Source: Raineyella sp. LH-20
Lineage (GTDB): Bacteria > Actinomycetota > Actinomycetes > Propionibacteriales > Propionibacteriaceae
Length of the DNA: 64,000 nt
Assembly: GCF_033110965.1 (NCBI RefSeq)
Contig: NZ_CP137003.1
Coordinates: 3,410,001 to 3,474,000, forward strand
Direction of reading: 5' to 3'
Both the position numbers and the translations under genes were made by a program. A model generated the notes under the pieces. The model did no database searches, was not told the origin of the DNA, and saw only the letters and a program-made list of their open reading frames with translations. The stretch's first letter is position 1. Every line of letters begins with the position of its first letter. Positions 61,338 through 64,000 of the stretch are shown piece after piece.

Positions 61338-62063
61338 GTGACGAATGAACTGGTGTGGATCGATTGCGAGATGACGGGCCTGGACCTGGCCCACGACGAG
61401 CTGATCGAGGTGGCCGCACTTGTTACCGACGGGGAGCTCAACGTCCTCGGCGAGGGCGTCGATGTTGTGATCAAGCCCGCTGCCGCAGCGCTCGAGCACA
61501 TGGGTGACTTCGTCCGCGAGATGCACACCAAGTCCGGCCTGCTGCCCGAGCTCGACGGCGGGTTGACCATGGCCGAGGCCGAGCAGCAGGTGCTGGCCTA
61601 CATCCGCCAGTACGTCAAGGATCCGCGCAAGGCCCCGCTGGCCGGCAACACGATCGGCACCGACCGGGCGTTCCTGGCCAAGGACATGCCGGAGCTCGAG
61701 GCGTACGTCCACTACCGCAACGTCGATGTGTCCTCGATCAAGGAGCTGTCGCGGCGCTGGTACCCGAAGACCTATTACCACGCGCCGGCCAAGAACGGGA
61801 ACCACCGCGCCCTCGCCGACATCCAGGAGTCGATCGAGGAGCTGCGCTACTACCGCGAGGCGGTCTTCGTCCACCAGCCCGGCCCGGACACGACCAGCCT
61901 GAAGCGGATCGCCCGGAAGCACCGCGGCAGCATCACTGGTCTGCCCGAGAACGGTGTGACCGAGAACGGTATCCCCGCCGAAAACGGTGTGGCCGAGAAG
62001 AGTGTGGTCGAAGGCGGTGCTGCGGAGAACGCTGAGGAGAGCGTGGCCGCCGACGCCGAGTGA
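61338..62063 (+). CDS. orn: Oligoribonuclease with extra C-terminal tail
   Basis: A 241-residue DEDDh exonuclease that degrades 2-5-nt RNAs, including pGpG. The active-site acidic residues are in [10 protein letters not shown] (Asp9/Glu11 region), a further Asp is in [11 protein letters not shown], and the His...Asp pair is in [10 protein letters not shown]. The conserved enzyme ends at about residue 198. The remaining 40 residues ([20 protein letters not shown]) are a low-complexity Glu/Asn/Ala tail not seen in normal Orn of about 180-215 residues. Start is GTG, leaderless by the TAGGAT box. Confidence 0.94.
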   Translation: MTNELVWIDCEMTGLDLAHDELIEVAALVTDGELNVLGEGVDVVIKPAAAALEHMGDFVREMHTKSGLLPELDGGLTMAEAEQQVLAYIRQYVKDPRKAPLAGNTIGTDRAFLAKDMPELEAYVHYRNVDVSSIKELSRRWYPKTYYHAPAKNGNHRALADIQESIEELRYYREAVFVHQPGPDTTSLKRIARKHRGSITGLPENGVTENGIPAENGVAEKSVVEGGAAENAEESVAADAE

Positions 62064-62175
62064 CCGCGTCGGGGGACGCCGACGCCCTCCCCCGATCAAC
62101 CGGCCACTGTCTCCGTATGCCCGTAAAGGGGACCTGGTCCCCGACCGTTCTCAACATCCCCGATGTTCGCCACGT

Positions 62176-62209
62176 TCCCCGACCGCATTCGCCCGTATTC
62201 GGTCGGGGA
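62176..62209 (+). terminator. Stem-loop downstream of orn
   Basis: TCCCCGACCG and CGGTCGGGGA form a perfect 10-bp stem around a 14-base loop, without a T tract. It is the probable end of the orn transcript. Confidence 0.5.
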
Positions 62210-62359
62210 TCCTGACGTGGGTCGCGGTTGGTGAGAATCATCGGGGTTCGTGAGGATCGTCGCGATCTGCGAGGATCGTCGGCACTGACCGGAGTGGCCG
62301 GGCAGCCAAGCGCCTCACACCCCCGACCACGTGCCCACAGATCGACGGAATGACGCCGA

Positions 62360-62390
62360 TTGGCGTACGTCTGCCGGACTTGGCTATACT
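62360..62390 (+). promoter_or_regulatory. Promoter of tRNA-His
   Basis: The -10 TATACT (62385-62390) is strong. A TTGGCG at 62360-62365 is a plausible -35, at a slightly long 19-bp spacing. Confidence 0.5.
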
Positions 62391-62429
62391 GCTCAAGTTC
62401 GCCCGGAAGGGAAACCTACGGCGACGATG

Positions 62430-62505
62430 GTGGGTATAGCTCAGCTGGTAGAGCACCTGGTTGTGGTCCAGGATGTCGCGGGTTCGAGCCCCGTTACTCA
62501 CCCCA
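62430..62505 (+). tRNA. tRNA-His (anticodon GTG)
   Basis: Acceptor GTGGGTA/TACTCAC (one G-U pair), D arm GCTC...GAGC, anticodon loop TTGTGGT with anticodon GTG, T arm GCGGG/CCCGT region with TTCGAGC. The extra G at 62429 (G-1) and C73 fit tRNA-His. CCA is encoded at 62503-62505. The stop codon of the recombinase gene lies in its 3' acceptor strand. Confidence 0.93.
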
Positions 62506-64000
62506 AACGGGTCAGGTGTGAACTTGCGACCAAGGGGCCACCCTTGGTCGCGGTTCGCGCCTGGCCCATTTTCTTCGCCTCGGCGGCCCAGCTCAGGGCG
62601 TCGGCGTGGAGGCCGGAGAGGCTCAGTCCGTCATACGGGTTCCGGTAGCCGACGCGCACGTCGTTGTCCTCGTCGATGTAGATCGCCCTGAACAGTGCTT
62701 GGTTGCACAGTCGGCGGTTCGCGTCGTCGGCGTGCTCGTAGAGGTCGGCTGCGTTGGACAGCAGTTTCAGCGAGTCGTCGAGGTTCGCCCGCGCGTCGGC
62801 ATAGTGGCCGTGGTGAGCGGTGATCCGGTGCTCGATGGTCTCCAACGACGCGGTGATCCGGTCCTGCTCCTTCTTGAGCAGGTCGAGCGGGATGGCTCCG
62901 GCGTAGTGGGCTTGCAGCAACTTCTGCTGCTCGCCTTCGAGTTGGGTTCTCCGGGACGCGAGGTCGGCAAGTTCGGCGGCTCCTTCGGCCATCATCTCGT
63001 CGAACCGGGCATGGATCATCGCCGAGACCGCCTGCGTCGTCTCGGGATCGAGCTGCACCTTGGCATAGAAGCGCTCGATGAGCCGTTCGACCTGCTCGAT
63101 GAGCATCGCCTGCCGGGTGCAGTCGCCTCTGCCACCATGCCTGCTCGCGCACACGAAGTACGGGTAGATCGTGCCCTGGCTGCTCTTGGCGTTGCACACC
63201 AGTAGCCGCGAGCCGCACTGGCCGCAGAACACCGTCCCCTTCAAGTAGTGCTCGTGGACTTGCGTTGCATCTGCTGCCGAGCGGTGCGTGCCGAGCACGG
63301 TCTGCACCTGGTCCCACACCTCGTTGGGGACGATGGCCTCGTGCGCTCCGGCATAGGTCACGCCCTGGTAGCGGACGCTGCCCTTGTAGTACGGGTTCGT
63401 CAGCATCCGATGCACCGACGACTTCCCGATGGGTCGGGACGGTCGCCGCGGCGACGCCGCTGTCGTGAGCCCGCGCGCTACGAGCTCCTGGTGAAGCTGG
63501 CTCGTCGTCCAGTCGCCGGATGCGAACACCTGGAACGCCCACCGCACCAACGGGGCTCGCTCCTCGTCGATCTCGACGGTGCGTACTTCCCGCCCGAACT
63601 CGTCGCGCACGCCGACGTTGCGGTAGCCGATGGGTGCCTTCGTCACGGTGCCGCCCTGCGCGGCCTTCTGCGACAGACCCTTGACGACCTCGGTGGCGAG
63701 GTTGCGGGAGTAGAACTCCGCGATCGAGGACATGATGCCGTGCAGCAGCATCCCGGACGGGGTCTCGTCGATGTTCTCCGTGGCCGACACCAGCGTGACG
63801 CCGGCGTCCTTGAGGGCGAGGTGGATGGTCACGTCGTCGGCTCGGTTGCGGGCGAGCCGGTCGACCTTGTGGACGATGCAGTAGTTCGTCTTGTGCTTCG
63901 CGACGTACTGGATCATCCGCATCAGTTCGGGCCGGTCGGCCTTGCGCGCGGACTCGCCCGCGTCGACGAACTCCTCGATGATCGTTGCTCCGAGCTGGTC
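62495..64000. mobile_element. Left edge of an integrated element at tRNA-His
   Basis: A large serine recombinase gene points towards the tRNA and ends within it. This is the usual sign of site-specific integration at a tRNA 3' end. The element continues past the right edge; the other attachment site is not in this window. Confidence 0.6.
62498..64000 (-). CDS. Large serine recombinase (integrase), 5' end missing
   Basis: The last 500 residues of a serine integrase; the gene begins beyond the right edge, so the catalytic Ser is not visible. Still present are the resolvase part (VDRLARNRADD, then DETPSGMLLHGIMSSIAEF), the recombinase domain (KSSVHRMLTNPYYKGSVRYQ), a zinc ribbon (CGQCGSRLLVC, then CASRHGGRGDC) and a long coiled coil (RTQLEGEQQKLL). 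It integrates or excises an actinophage or conjugative element. Its TGA lies inside the tRNA-His acceptor stem, and the last codons read SSHLTRLG. Confidence 0.92.
   Translation of the reverse strand, partial: DQLGATIIEEFVDAGESARKADRPELMRMIQYVAKHKTNYCIVHKVDRLARNRADDVTIHLALKDAGVTLVSATENIDETPSGMLLHGIMSSIAEFYSRNLATEVVKGLSQKAAQGGTVTKAPIGYRNVGVRDEFGREVRTVEIDEERAPLVRWAFQVFASGDWTTSQLHQELVARGLTTAASPRRPSRPIGKSSVHRMLTNPYYKGSVRYQGVTYAGAHEAIVPNEVWDQVQTVLGTHRSAADATQVHEHYLKGTVFCGQCGSRLLVCNAKSSQGTIYPYFVCASRHGGRGDCTRQAMLIEQVERLIERFYAKVQLDPETTQAVSAMIHARFDEMMAEGAAELADLASRRTQLEGEQQKLLQAHYAGAIPLDLLKKEQDRITASLETIEHRITAHHGHYADARANLDDSLKLLSNAADLYEHADDANRRLCNQALFRAIYIDEDNDVRVGYRNPYDGLSLSGLHADALSWAAEAKKMGQARTATKGGPLVASSHLTRLG

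Larger units (their letters stand above)
62064..62429. other. Intergenic region between orn and tRNA-His
   Basis: 366 bp without a gene. It holds two hairpins after orn (GGGGACC-T-GGTCCCC near 62128-62142, and the larger one at 62176-62209), short direct repeats GAGGATCGTCG near 62252-62281, and the tRNA promoter at the end. Confidence 0.65.

Noticed and set aside
1-64000. rRNA operon, riboswitch, CRISPR, toxin-antitoxin, restriction or prophage structural genes
   Set aside because: No matching sequence was recognised, apart from the recombinase at the right edge and the two tRNAs.

Overview
This window is chromosomal DNA of a high-GC Gram-positive bacterium, almost certainly an actinomycete. 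The lineage evidence is a mycothiol-type DsbA/nitroreductase (Rv2466c family), the Nei2 DNA glycosylase, a mycobacterial-type RpiB, a group II truncated globin, a DUF5130-like protein, an IdeR/DtxR-type iron box, and leaderless genes with a TANNNT -10 box exactly six bases before the start codon. The order Propionibacteriales is plausible but is an inference. Almost all genes are ordinary housekeeping or metabolic genes. Only the right end carries a mobile element.

Layout, left to right. 1-1500: a TetR repressor and the start of a membrane-fusion efflux protein behind a perfect 17-bp palindrome. 1600-3830: an MBL/beta-CASP hydrolase and a two-domain VOC protein. 3850-9254: a glycerol locus, with a SorC-type regulator divergent from glpD-glpF-glpK. 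9255-14100: a polar amino-acid ABC system with one permease, one ATPase and three paralogous binding lipoproteins. 14240-19680: an unidentified protein coupled to nei2, a small disordered protein, rpiB, a Tat/lipobox M15-like lipoprotein and a mycothiol-type oxidoreductase. 19958-24216: pepN coupled to a Nif3-family gene. 24300-25000: two small genes of unknown role. 25100-27970: pyrR-pyrB-pyrC, followed by a truncated globin and a GH13 alpha-glucosidase. 30377-34101: a long-chain acyl-CoA ligase with two tandem double-hotdog thioesterases.

34300-42454: yceI divergent from a MarR regulator, a large FAD/Fe-S D-2-hydroxyacid dehydrogenase, an acetaldehyde dehydrogenase/4-hydroxy-2-oxovalerate aldolase pair and an IclR regulator. 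42549-50940: ettA, an ssb paralogue, and a three-gene operon of a PrsW-type membrane protease and two dynamin-like GTPases, ending at tRNA-Arg(TCT). 51433-55521: dctA divergent from a DcuS/DctS-type two-component system, which fits C4-dicarboxylate control of dctA. 55529-60078: a DeoR regulator with a PfkB sugar kinase, and a DHA2-family drug exporter. 60304-60985: a bfd-bfr iron-storage pair behind a predicted iron box. 61338-62063: oligoribonuclease. 62430-64000: tRNA-His(GTG) with the 3' part of a large serine recombinase whose stop codon lies inside the tRNA acceptor stem. This is the edge of an integrated element that continues beyond the window.

No clearly novel multi-gene system is obvious. 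The points most worth a second look are the PrsW/dynamin-pair operon, the serine recombinase fused to the end of tRNA-His, the one-transporter/three-binding-protein operon, repetitive low-complexity tails on otherwise conserved enzymes (PepN, a dynamin-like GTPase, Orn), and two small dispersed stem-loop repeat families between genes. All coordinates and motifs were read by eye; no database search was possible.
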